Assembly: GCA_025769875.1 (NCBI GenBank) | Contig: JAGFNK010000132.1 | Location: forward strand, 52,071-116,070 | Source of the DNA: Russula earlei | Lineage: Eukaryota; Basidiomycota; Agaricomycetes; Russulales; Russulaceae | Direction: 5' to 3' | Length of the DNA stretch: 64,000 bases | Shown: positions 43,108-53,576 of the stretch, one piece after another | How positions within the stretch are numbered: the first letter of the stretch is position 1 | Layout of the letters: every line of letters begins with the position of its first letter | The notes under the pieces: model-generated | Databases searched by the model: none | What the model saw: the letters and a program-made list of their open reading frames with translations, nothing else | What the model was told of the DNA's origin: nothing | Position numbers and translations under genes: made by a program

Positions 43108-46100
43108 GGTGATGGCATCTTGAGTGTTTTTAAGGTTAGAGAGGGGTTCCCACGTGTCTTCAGCCGAAGAGTATCCTTTCCATTGGACCCTGTATTGAAG
43201 TCAGTTTCTATGGGTCCGTTGGGTGGTGATTTTTTCGACTTCATATTCTCCCAACAGGAGATCGGGTGGTGGTTTGGAGAAGTTTGGCCCGTGTTCGGCT
43301 GTTTCTGTGACTGGGGATAGGAGGGAGGTGTGAAACACATTATGGATACTCCATTGGGGGGGAAGTCAGAGTTGGTAAGCAACATGAGAGATTCTCTTGG
43401 TGATGGTAAAAGGGCCAAACCACTTAGGACGGAACTTTTGAAACTGATGGGGGGTTTTTAGGTTAGTGCCTTCTAGCCAAACCTTCTGTCCTTCTTCGAA
43501 ACCTTTGAACTTAGTTTCCTTGATCCAGTTGTTTTGTGTCCTCCTCATTGCTTCTTGTGCTGCTTCCCTCATATCCTTCAGTGCTTGGAGTCGTTCTTGG
43601 ATTCCAGGGAATTTGGACTTAAGTTGGGTGCCGAGCCCTTGAGGGTTAAAGCCTATGAGAAGTTTGTATGGGGTTTTCTTGGTGGTGGTGGATTTGTGGG
43701 TGTTAAAATGATATTGGGCTATGGGGAGCCAGTGTGCCCACTCTTCTTGTTTCTCCCCTGTATAGATGCGTAAGTACATTTCTAGGGTCTGATTGGTCCT
43801 TTCTGATTGTCCGTCAGTTTGGGGGTGGTAGGTGGTACTCAGATTTTGATTAATTCTGAGGATTTGGGAGATTTCTTGAAACAGGTTGGAGGTAAAGCGG
43901 GAATCATGATCAGAGATAATCTTGGAGGGAACTCCGGTCCATGGGAAGGCGTAACGTAAGAATAGTTTGGCCATTTGCAGGGTTCCCATGTCTTTACGGC
44001 AAGGTATGAATATAGCTGCTTTGGTGGAGTCGTGGTCAGTGATAGTCATGATAGCATTATTCCCTTCTGATGGTGGGAGATCAATGATCCAGTCAATGGC
44101 AATAGTTTGGAAGGGTTTTTGAAATTCTGGGGGAATGGGGTAAATTGGGGGGCAAGTTGGGTGTGTGGAAGACTTGTTAGTTTGACAGGTGGCGCAGCCC
44201 CGAATGTAGTCCCTGATGAAGTAGGCCATTTTGGGCCACCAGAAGGATTCTTGGATTGAGTATAAGGTTCGGGAATTTCCCGTATGTCCGCCAAGGATAC
44301 TGTCATGATAGGTATGCAAAATTTTTCGTAAGAGGGGTTCTTGATATGGTACCACCAACTTTCCATCTTTGAATAGTGCATCTTCCTCTTCTTGAAGACC
44401 GTGTTTGACCTTCCACATGAGGAGATCTGACCTTCGTTTTCTTTGTTCGGTTAGTACTTGCTCATAGAGGTCCTCAGTGTGAAGCGTGCAAATAAAAAGT
44501 TTGTCAGGTAGTGCCGTGATGTTCTGGTTATCTCCCGACCCATCATTGTGGTCAGGTCGTCATGAGAGAGCATCTGCATGATTGGAAATTCTGGGTTTGT
44601 GGTGGATTTTGAAGTGGTAATCTGCGAGAGTTGAGATGTATCTGGCAATTCTTCGGTTGATCTTGTGGGGGAGCCGATAGTGAGCCAAGTTAGTGTGGTC
44701 TGTAAAAATCTTGATGGGATGTTTAGTCCCAACTAATAGGTATCACCAATGTTGGAGTGCAAGGATCAGAGCCAGGAACTCCCTATCCCAAACTGGGTAG
44801 TTCCTTTCTGCTTTATTGAACACATGTGACATATTCCCGATCATTTTTCTTTTTCCTCTTTGGTCCTTTTGGAAGAGGATCGCTCCAGTGGCAAATTGTG
44901 AAGCATCAGTTTCTAATTCATATGGGAGGTCAGGGTTGGCAGTGTATAGTTCAGGGTCATCGCAGACTGCTGATATCAAGGTTTCTAGGGCTGTGGTTGC
45001 TTCTGGGGTCCAGAGGAAGGGGGTTCCTTTCTTGATTGTGGAAAAAATGGGGCGAGCTATTTTTGCGAAGTCTCGGATAAAAGGTCATTGGTAATTGAGG
45101 GTGCCCATGATCTGTTGTACCTGTTTCAGATTATTAGGGGGTCTTGGCCAGTTCTTGAGCCCATCCATTTTGACTGGGTCGATTTTGAGGGTTCCTTGGT
45201 TGATTCGGAAACCCAAGAAATCAATTTTGTGTTGTTCGAAGGCGCATTTTGAGGCTTTCAGGAAATAGGACTCTCTTTCGAGTAGGTTGAGGAACTCGTG
45301 TGTGATTTGTTGATGTAGGAGTTCTTCTCCCACACCTGTGGCTATTGCTACATCATCCAGGTAGTTGCAGGTATTCTCTGGATATTTTAGAAGCCAGGGT
45401 CGGAGGGTATGGTTCATTGCTCGTTGGAAGGTGGCTGGGGCATTGGTAAAGCCGAAACCCATTACCATGGGGATGAAGGTGCCAAATTGAGTTTTAAAGG
45501 CACCTTTGTGTCAGTCTTCAGGGTGGATCAAAATGTTATTGTAGCCAGCTTGGACGTTGAATTTACTGAAGGTGGTTTTGCCCCTTAGTTGGTGTAATTG
45601 TTCTTCCATGTTCGGTAAGGCGTGGTAGTCGGGGATTGTGGCGTTATTGAGTTTTTGGTAGTTGACTACCATTCGTGGGGCGGTGCCATCCTTTTTTTGA
45701 ACAAAGAAGACAGGGGATACGAAATCCGAAATGCCATCGTTGATGAAACCCTTAGCTAGGTCCTCTTGTATTTGTCTTGATAACTCTTGTTTTTCATTCT
45801 GGGGGAGTGGGTAAGTTCGGCAATCAAGGAACTTGGGGGTGTCTGGTTTCAGGGTGATTCTAAAGTCAAGTTCTCCCCAACTGGGTGGGAGTTGTTTGGC
45901 TGCTTCTTCCAAAAAGACCTTCTGATGTCATTGATATTCAGGGGGAATGACAGTTGTCCTGATTTGTGCAATCCATATTCTTGGTGACTGAGTTAGGGGT
46001 ACAGGAGTAAGAAGGACTCCTAGGTGGTTTTTTAGGCGACCAGTGCTCCAGTTGACAAGGGGGTTTAATGCCTTTAGGAAGGGATAGCCGAGAATCATTC

Positions 46101-46464
46101 TATCTTCTCCCAAGTTTGTGACATAAAATGTGAGAAGTCGTGTGGTGGGGCCATGATGTACGGCCATATGAGCATAATGGGTTAGTGCTCCTCCTTGGTT
46201 ACTGGTGCCATCCACATTGATGATGGGTCTGGGGGTTCTGAGAGTTTGAAGTGGAACTTGTAATTTTTCCACAATTCCTTGGCTAATGAAGTTTTCTGTT
46301 GCTCCGCTGTCTAGGAGCGCTTGGCCAGTCTTTCCATTTGTTGTGATCATGAAGGGAACTTTCATTGAGTTTTCCTTATGTTGGACAACGGTATCTATTT
46401 GGGCCTTAGTACCGACTGTTGTACCTTGGCCTAGAGAAAATCCTCTTTGAGGATGAGGTCCCAA
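43108..46464 (-). pseudogene. G3 pol with chromodomain
   Basis: Read leftward in one frame: protease LLDSGATENFISQ; RT with PSWGELDFRITLKPDTPKFL, VFFVQKKDGTAPRMVVNYQK and NYLDDVAIATG (about 45345); RNase H ETDASQFATGAIL (about 44900); integrase zinc domain (HTGNSRTL ... CATCQTNK) and catalytic AIDWIIDLP, SDHDSRF, QSERTNQ; chromodomain YRVQWKGYSSAEDTWEP (about 43150-43200). In-frame stops are TGA at 45928, 45511, 45085, 44743 and about 43204, each at a position where the family has W or R. A frameshift lies near 44450-44730 and another near 43370. It was probably active before these few changes. Confidence 0.88.
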
Positions 46465-47900
46465 AGTTTGGCTCTATCCTCTGCTGGTAAAGTTTTCATA
46501 CGGGCCACCATAGTGGAGGCTTCTTCCTCTTTTGGTGGTTCTGGGGTTGGTTCGGTAGTACGTGCCTTGGAGGTAGTGGGGGCAGTATTCTTGGGGCACT
46601 CCCGGCTAAGGTGGCCTTTCTCTCGGCAGCGGAAGCAACGTCCTTCTTTTGCTAATTGTTTCCTTTCTTCTTCAGTGAGTTTTTTGAAGTTGGACTTGGC
46701 GGCGTCCACTTGCATTTGATCAGGATGATGGGACCTGTGTTCCAAGGGGGAGTGTGTAGTCTTTCCTTTAAGCTTCTCTCTGATGGTGATGAAATGTCGA
46801 TGCTGTTTTCTGGCCTCCTCCTTCCATTCTTGAAGAGTGGTAGGCCAGACATCCCTGTTTAAGATTGCGTGGTAGAGTCCAACTTTTAGACCATTTTTGA
46901 AACTTTCAATGGCAATGATGTCCGTTTCTGGCCATCCTGTTTTGTTTAGGAGTTGCTCGAAGGTGGAGATGTAATCATCTAGGGACTCCTTCATCGTGTG
47001 TTTGGCAAGAGCTGCTTGGGCATCTTCTTTTTCCGCAGTGTTGGTGAACTTGAATGTAAAGTCTGTGACAAAGTCATTCCATAGTACTTCGTCCATTCTG
47101 TTAACAGGGTTTTGGGCCCTGTTTACTTTATCCCTGAGTGCAGTTGCCTGCAAATTGACCCATTCTTTGACCTTTTCTCCTTGAACATAGGAGAGGGCTA
47201 GCATCGTTCGTTTGAAAGGGGAAATCATAACTGCTTTGTCGTCATTGAGACCCCAGTACAAGTTAAATTCCATGATGAATCATTTAGTTTTGTTCCTCTC
47301 CCCTGTGAAGGCGGTGGGTTCTTTGCCACTAAGGGACCCATTAGTGCCTTGTGGTGCTGGGGCAGCTGCTTGGGGTGGAACAATGACTGGGGGGGCCTGG
47401 GCGGCCATCTGAGGGGCCTGTACAGTGACTTGGGGTTGGGCTGCCATATTAGGTTCAGGGGGGTTTTGTGGTTCGATTTCTAGGGTTTCAATGGGTTCCT
47501 GGTTTCCAAGGGGGTCCTCTGGTTCTAAAGCAGGGGATTCAAAGGGTGTTTGAGTTTCGACAGTGTTTTCTGGCTCAGGGGGGTTGCCTTCTGTAGAAGA
47601 GGTTTCTGATTCTGATGGTGGTTCATAGAGAGGGTCGTTTTCCCTCCAGTAGCCTAATCCAAGGCTGTTTCTGAGGAGTTCTAGGTCTAGATGAGTGTAG
47701 AGTTGTCCCCTTCTAAGTCGTAGTTCAAACCAACGATTGTTGATGAATTTGACTGGTAGTTCTTTGTTGTTTTTGACGGTGATGTAGCAAAGAAAGGTGT
47801 GAAAACTGTCCCAAGTGGCAGTTCCTACAATGTGTTCGGGAAGGTCTGGGGATGGTCTGGGTTGGACGCGGACCCAACGGTTCGAAGGTAATTCAAGGTT
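46431..47900 (-). pseudogene. G3 gag
   Basis: The N-terminal domain (about 47900-47480) reads NRWVRVQPRPSPDLPEH, FINNRWFELRLRRGQLY and an acidic/Pro linker, then a TGA/frameshift. The capsid-like part follows (KEPTAFTGERNKTK-stop-FIMEFNLYWG, SYVQGEKVKEWVNL, FTFKFTNTAEKEDAQAAL, SLDDYISTFEQLLNKTGW). CCHC knuckle CFRCREKGHLSRECP near 46640-46600. It ends ILKEDFL at TAG 46431-46433. No convincing ATG is seen near the start; the first Met of the long piece is at 47273. Confidence 0.8.
46437..46443 (-). promoter_or_regulatory. Candidate -1 frameshift site of G3
   Basis: Minus-strand GGATTTT in phase G GAT TTT, one codon (CTC) before the gag TAG (46431-46433). The pol frame is -1 relative to gag and overlaps it by 34 nt. 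Same heptamer and phase as in G1 and G4. Confidence 0.6.
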
Positions 47901-47921
47901 GATCTCCAGAATGGAGTAAGA

Positions 47922-47932
47922 AAGCTTAGCTT
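47922..47932 (-). other. G3 primer-binding site, self-priming type
   Basis: Minus-strand AAGCTAAGCTT starts 1 nt after the 5' LTR and is exactly complementary to the 11-mer at 48265-48275 in the LTR, at the predicted transcript 5' end. The sequence differs from that of G1, yet the complementarity and the 34-nt TATA spacing are the same. Confidence 0.65.
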
Positions 47933-47933
47933 G

Positions 47934-49398
47934 TGTTACGGTGTCGTGGCTGTAAGAGCGTTAGCTCAGAGTTCAGTAGGGCCAAGTCCCTGTGACTTGG
48001 TTCAAGGGTTCAGTGGGGCTGGCTCAAAGAGACCGGATCAAAGGTTTAGCGTCTCAAGGCTGAGTCAAACAATGACTCAGTCCGCAGACAGAGTTGGTCT
48101 TCTGGTTTCGCAGAAGAGGAGGATGATGAGAGAGAGGCAGAGGAGGTAAAGGAACACAAGGGTTCCTTTAGGTGTGCTCAGGTCATGCAAGATGAAAGCC
48201 AGCACAACACAAGTTGTGATTGAGAGATAGTACAGGGCAAAGGGATATGACAGGAAATGGGACAAAGCTAAGCTTGGGGCATTCCCCAGCTTCTACAGGC
48301 GCTTAAATACTGTATGTAGCGAGGCTGTACAGTACTATAAGCAGAACAATAGATAAAGGTGAACCAATAGCAAAGATAACTCAACAATAGGTGAAACACA
48401 ATAAGTGAAACACAATAAGTGAAACACAATAGGTGAAACACAATAGACGAAACAGTAAGGGTGTTACGAACCAAGGCCAAGTCCTGGCTGTGGATTGTCC
48501 TATTTCACTCAAGAGAGACCTCTCTCACTTTGCATTGCTGACTCCCTTCTATTTTCTGGGCTATCCCTCCTGTGGTACAAGATATCGCTATTGCAAAGGC
48601 ACTATAACACGACCAGGCACCCGTTTCCTAATCGGGTAATCATCGCGTGGCAGCCACATGGCCACCCAGCCACCATGGACCCGAAACAGCGGCACAAACT
48701 CTTAGAAACTGTTGCATAAATCATCTGACATCATCAAGACTCCAATGACATCATAGCTGACTGAGCAACTCCACAGTGACCTCATAGGCTCACTAAGCGC
48801 TCCACAGTGACATCATAATGATGTCATCGCTCCACAATGATCAGTAATGCGCTCAGTAAGCCTGAAACTTGACACAAGCAAGTTTATGCCTCTGTAGTCC
48901 TATTGGATGGTACCAAAGAGTCTAGAATAGTCCCAGTGCTTTGTAATCGACCCTGTACACTGTATATAAACCCCAATGAGCATGGCAGTCGTCAGACTGT
49001 CCATTTGTGATACTCTCATCTTCCTGGGTACTCCCCTGCGACCGCTCAGTCTAAAGTCCTCCCTCGTCCTCAAGGTACTCTTCAACGACCGCCTTGTTTA
49101 AAGTCCCTCACTGCACTGGCCTCTACTCTTCGCCTCTGCCTCTTGCAACATGTACCAGTCCCCATCTGGTATCTTCTAGTCGTTTGGCTCGTCCTCCTGT
49201 TCAACGCCGTTTACGCCGCGTACCGTCTGTTCCGACCCTTGCCCACCTGCTCCTGAGTCCTTAGTGATCAGCAGTACGCGTCTTGACAAAGGGGCCATCA
49301 ACATCAAGGGACGAAATGGTAACCAAGGGAAAGAGGGTGGTAAGGCGGAACAATAACAAAAGAATTATGGACAAACCGACAGGGGGTAAGTTACAACA
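47934..49398 (-). repeat. G3 5' LTR (right side), interrupted by LTR-V
   Basis: About 633 bp net. The TATA element (minus-strand TATTTAAG) starts at 48309. The 11-mer AAGCTTAGCTT begins 34 nt downstream (48275-48265). Removing LTR-V copy D and one AAGGG restores the LTR seen at 40740-41359. Confidence 0.92.
48462..49288 (+). mobile_element. Solo LTR-V, copy D, in the G3 5' LTR
   Basis: 827 bp, TGTTACGAACC to GTCTTGACA, target duplication AAGGG (48457-48461 and 49289-49293). This is the innermost level: G2 LTR, LTR-Y palindrome, G3, LTR-V. Confidence 0.94.
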
Positions 49399-51262
49399 CT
49401 CTAATAACCATAGAACGGACTATAAAGCAATACTAAGGACCTTAATATAAGTATTAGGGTTGACTCTAATGACCCTAATAGAACTATATAAGGGGCCTTA
49501 TAAGCAACTCTACTCCCTGAACCAAACTACAAGTCCTCAAATGACCGGCCCTAAACTAACTAACAGTAAATGAATCAGGTGCTTTGCATGTGTACTAAGG
49601 CAGTGAACACATGGACAGTAATGGCTCTTACTCATCAATAAGAGCCTCCTTACTCAGCAGCTTACTGAGCATGGACTGAGCATGCTCAGTGAGCATCCTC
49701 CAACTTCTTACTCATCCAGCCATTGTGCTTGATAACAAGGTTATGACTTGTTCCCTATTTAGCAGTTCTCCTGTAGTATATAAGTGCTCAATAAAGTAGT
49801 GGACAGTCTTCAGACTGTCCATTTGTTTACGGCACTCTCTATCCCTGGGATACTCCTTTAAGGACCGTCCCCTTGTGACCATTCTGGCCTCTTCTCTGCA
49901 TAACTTCACAATACTACCAGTGAAAGTACCTCTTTGGTACTTAGCACTGCTTTGGACCCTACTTCTCGCTCATGCAGTCTTGGGTGTCTATCAACTTGTC
50001 TTTGAACTTCTCCCTCACTCTTGAACAATCCAGTTCAAGAGCGAGGGTTAGTTCAGAGATGAGTCGATAGATGTCTAGGACGGTGTGGGCTAGAAGCAGA
50101 GTCCAGAGTAGTAACAAATACCAGAGAGGTATTGTTACTGTGAGAGTCGAGCAGTCACACAGAGAGGAGGCCCAGGATAGTCACAAGGGGACAGTCCTTA
50201 AAGGAGTATCCCAGGGATGGAGAGTGCCGTAAACAAATGGACAGTCTGAGGACTGTCCCTACTTTATTGAACGCTTATATACTACGAGAGAACTGCCAAT
50301 AGGGAACAAGTTATAATTTGTTATCAAGCACAATAAGGGATGAGTAAGAAGTCGGAGTGCACTTACTGAGCATGCTCAGTCATGCTCAGTAAGCTGCTGA
50401 GTAAGAAGGCTTCTTCTGATGAGTAAGAGCCTTCACTGTCCACATGTTTACTATCTTAGTACATGTGCAAGCACCTGATTCATTTTCTGTTAGTTAGTTT
50501 AGGGCCGGGTCATTTGAGGACTTGTAGTCTGGTTCAGGGAATAGTGTTATCCTATAAGGCCCCCTACATAGTTCTATTAGGGTCCTTAGAGTCGACCCTA
50601 ATGTTTCTATCAAGGTCCCTAGTATTGCCTTATAGTTGTTCTATAGTTATTAGAGTTAGTCTAATAACGTGTTGCAGGGGTCTTTGATACTGTGTTAGTG
50701 CCTATTGTAGAGCAACCTATAGTCATCCTAAAGGGTCCTAGGAAGGTCCTAGTACTGTCCTTTATTGCTAAAAGGGTTGGCCCTTAAGTGGGCTTGCTGT
50801 ATGTTGATTGTGCCGAGAATTGCTTGTGCGACAATGTGTGCGCGATATTGTGGACACCTCTACTCACTCCTTTTCCTTGTGTGAACAAGGTGACACCATA
50901 GAGGCTGGGTTTCCTCCTATAAGGAAGGGTCCTTCAAGGGCCCTCTCTGGAGAATGGTTCATGACAGACAGCTACTATAGCACCAACCAGTACTTACAGT
51001 AGCAAGACCTTATCCTTGAGGGCTATATAAAGCCCCCCAGTTCATAGCAGTTGAGCCTTAAGCTCAACTTAGTTTGCCAATCCCAAACAGTTGACTCCTA
51101 CCCATTTGCAGAGCCCCTCTATCTTGTTGCCATACTCTCAAAGGACCCTAACACCTTCCCCTCCACAAGTATTGCTTGCTTGACTCAAGCATATCTGCAT
51201 TGGTAGTATGCATTTATAGACACAACCATTGATCTTATTTAAGGAACTTTGGAGCCTTAACA

Positions 51263-52438
51263 AGCAACTCATCATATGGCCATGTCAACTGCCAATCAGT
51301 ATCTGTGCTTGATGTTAATCACTCAACCAACCATAGTGCTACAGCTCAGCCCAGTTTAACTGGATATAGATCAACTCATTTATCAGTGGAAAATAAAAAT
51401 AATCTTATGAAATCATTGTATTCACTGAAAGTAACATAGTCAACTGGATGATCACATCCACATGGTGATTGCAGGGAATGGGCTGAGAGAAGAGAAGGCC
51501 AAGACACAACTCAATGCATGACATTGCACACAAAGGAAACCATCACATGCCATCAGGGTTTTGGGGGTGTGGGAATTGGCTGGTTGCATGTTGAAGGAGG
51601 TTGAAGAAAAACCAAGGATAGGGAAGAGGGTATTAGATAGGAAACTGAAACAGGGAAGAAATGGAAAAATGCATGCATGCATGCATGGGGAAAAGAAGGC
51701 CAGATGGAATGCGAGTCACAGACAGAGGCGAGAACATAAAAGAAAAGAAAAGAAAGAAAAGAAAGGGAAAATGAAAGAAAAGTACCTGAAAGCCAGAACA
51801 CAGTGGCATTGGGCAGGACTGTTTGGCCTTCATTTTGGGGTGCATCAGTTTGTCAGGAGAACATGTTTGCAAAGGCCATCACAATTACATGGCATGAGCA
51901 TGATGGCTGTTGCATTGACAGGTAGCAGATGGGAGGAGGGATGAGAGGATGGCATGATACCGATCGCCCAAGCAAGGTTTAGTTGTTGAGGGCACAACGT
52001 GATACACACAACAGCGAGCACCAGGGACTGTTGATGGAAAAAGAGGGAAAAAAGAAAATTTAAAAACATTAGAAATGAAAATGAAAAGCATGTGCACATG
52101 AACAACCCAAGGATGACATGCGGTGACCAGAGGAGAAGAAAATGAGAGAAAAAATGTTAGAGAATATGATGAAAAAGAAATGCACATGCAAATCCATGAG
52201 CCAGTGTTGTCCAGTGAGGCATGTAGTCATCCTCAGTCTTGGTTGCACTCTCGGTCATGTGGCTTGCGTTCCGGTGGGTACAGTATACAGGAGAGGAGGG
52301 GAGGAAGGATGAGAGGATGATTGGGGTACGGGTTGCACATGGCCCTTTGCGCATGCTCAAATACAAAATTTTCATGGTGGCCAGAGTGCCCATGGGCCAT
52401 GCTCAAGATTTGTGGCCATCACAAGGTCAATGGCCATG
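51263..52438. other. No clear gene; simple repeats
   Basis: AT-rich sequence right of G2, with an ATGC tandem run at 51670-51686 and an AAAGAAAAG purine stretch at 51737-51781. The segment at 52391-52438 resembles 61911-61960. It may be the flank or terminal region of the Mutator-like element. No protein-like frame was found. Confidence 0.5.
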
Positions 52439-53266
52439 TGTCAAGACACGTACTGCTGATCACTAAGGACTCAGGAGCAGGTGGGCAAGGGTTGGAACAG
52501 ATGGTACACAGCGAAGGCGGCGTTGAACAAGAGGACGAGCCAAATGATGAGGAGGTACCAGATGGGGACTGGTAGGTGTTGCAAGAGACAAAGGCGAAGG
52601 CTGGAGGCCAGTGTAGTGAGGGGCTTTAAACAAGGCGGTCGTAGAAGAGTACCTTGGAGGCGAGGGGAATCTTTAGACTGAGCGGTCATGGGGGAGTACC
52701 CAGGAAGATGAGAGTATCACAAATGGACAGTCTGACGACTGCCATGCTTCATTGGGGTTTATATACAGTGTACAGGGTCGATTACAAAGCACTGGGACTA
52801 TTCTAGACTCTTTGGTACCATCCAATAGAACTACAGAGGCATAAACTTGCTTGTGTCAAGTTTCAGGCTTACTGAGCGCATTACTGATCATTGTGGAGCG
52901 ATGACATCATTATGATGTCACTGTGGGGCGCTTAGTGAGCCTATGAGGTCACTGTGGAGTCGCTCAGTCAGCTATGATGTCATTGGAGCCTTGATGACAT
53001 CAGATGATTTATGCAACAGTTTCTAAGAGTTTGTGCCGCTGTTTCAGGTCCATGGTGGCTGGGTGGCCATGTGGCTGCCACGCGATGATTACCCGATTAG
53101 GAAACGGGTGCCTGGTCATGTTATAGTGCCTTTGCAATAACAATATCTTGTACCACAGGAGGGATAGCCCAGAAAATGGAAGGGAGTCGGCAATGTAAGG
53201 TGAGAGAGGTCTTTCTTGAGTAAAATAGGACAATCCTCAGTCAGGACTTGGCCTTGGTTCATAACA
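52439..53266 (-). mobile_element. Solo LTR-V, copy C
   Basis: 828 bp in minus orientation, target duplication CCATG (52434-52438 and 53267-53271). TGTCAAGACACG at the left end and TTCATAACA at the right. Confidence 0.93.
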
Positions 53267-53576
53267 CCATGCCCAAGTCATCGTCATTGTCACTGTAACA
53301 AAGCATGGAGGTGGTGGGGGAGAAAGAGCCAGGGCAAATGTGTTGTCATCATGGCCATGGGCACATCACCATCATGGCAGCAGTTGCATACTTTTAGCGG
53401 TGGGTTAGATGATCAAAAATTACTATAAAAGGCAATTGGGTTGGCAAGAGAATCAGGGCTTCAATCATGCATGTAAATGACACCAAAGTATTTTTTAATC
53501 ACTTATTTAATCACTTATTTTATTATGTATCTAGAAAATAAATTACAATACAAATAAAGATTTTCTATTGTAAGGA

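Larger units (their letters stand above)
40740..49398 (-). mobile_element. Gypsy element G3, complete structure, decayed coding
   Basis: About 7.8 kb net in minus orientation, with LTRs at 40740-41359 and 47934-49398 and target duplication CTCTA (40735-40739 and 49399-49403). Purine tract on the minus strand (GAAGGGGGCATGA, 41360-41372). Gag, pol and two downstream ORFs are recognisable. It is inserted in the left arm of the LTR-Y palindrome, 185 bp right of G1. Confidence 0.93.
33058..50970. mobile_element. Palindromic pair of LTR-Y sequences, hosting G1 and G3
   Basis: The left arm is LTR-Y in plus orientation (33058-33192, 40555-40739, 49399-about 50028, about 940 bp net). The right arm is LTR-Y in minus orientation (about 50029-50970). 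They meet tail to tail at TTGAAC-AATCCA-GTTCAA, with the terminal 20-odd bases of both copies lost. One 5-bp duplication, GCTAC (33053-33057 and 50971-50975), flanks the whole unit. The right end carries an extra GACA after GGTTCATGACA. Confidence 0.8.
18742..51262 (+). mobile_element. Gypsy element G2, old and heavily interrupted
   Basis: A Ty3/Gypsy chromovirus of about 8.5 kb net, expanded to 32.5 kb by insertions. It has a 5' LTR at 18742-19899, gag, pol with chromodomain, two further ORFs, a purine tract (GAAGGAGGGG, 32714-32723) and a 3' LTR starting at 32727 and ending at 51262. The LTR ends are TGTTAC and TTAACA. No matching target duplication is seen (TCTAT left, AGCAA right), so one edge is probably rearranged. 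The Copia remnant abuts it on the left. Confidence 0.82.
32727..51262 (+). repeat. G2 3' LTR, split by an 17.9-kb insertion
   Basis: The left part is 32727-33057, the right part 50971-51262. Removing 33058-50970 and one GCTAC restores a 618-bp LTR colinear with the 5' LTR. A purine tract (AAGGAGGGGTGA) immediately precedes it. TATATAAA is at 51024-51031 and GTTGAG-CCTTAAG-CTCAAC forms a small hairpin at the expected transcript start. Confidence 0.88.

Noticed and set aside
18737..51267. Target duplication for G2
   Set aside because: The flanking pentamers (TCTAT and AGCAA) do not match, so none is claimed.
51452..52187. Phe/Ser-rich minus-strand frames resembling membrane proteins
   Set aside because: They derive from A/G-rich plus-strand repeats (AAAGAAAAG and ATGC runs); no conserved domain.
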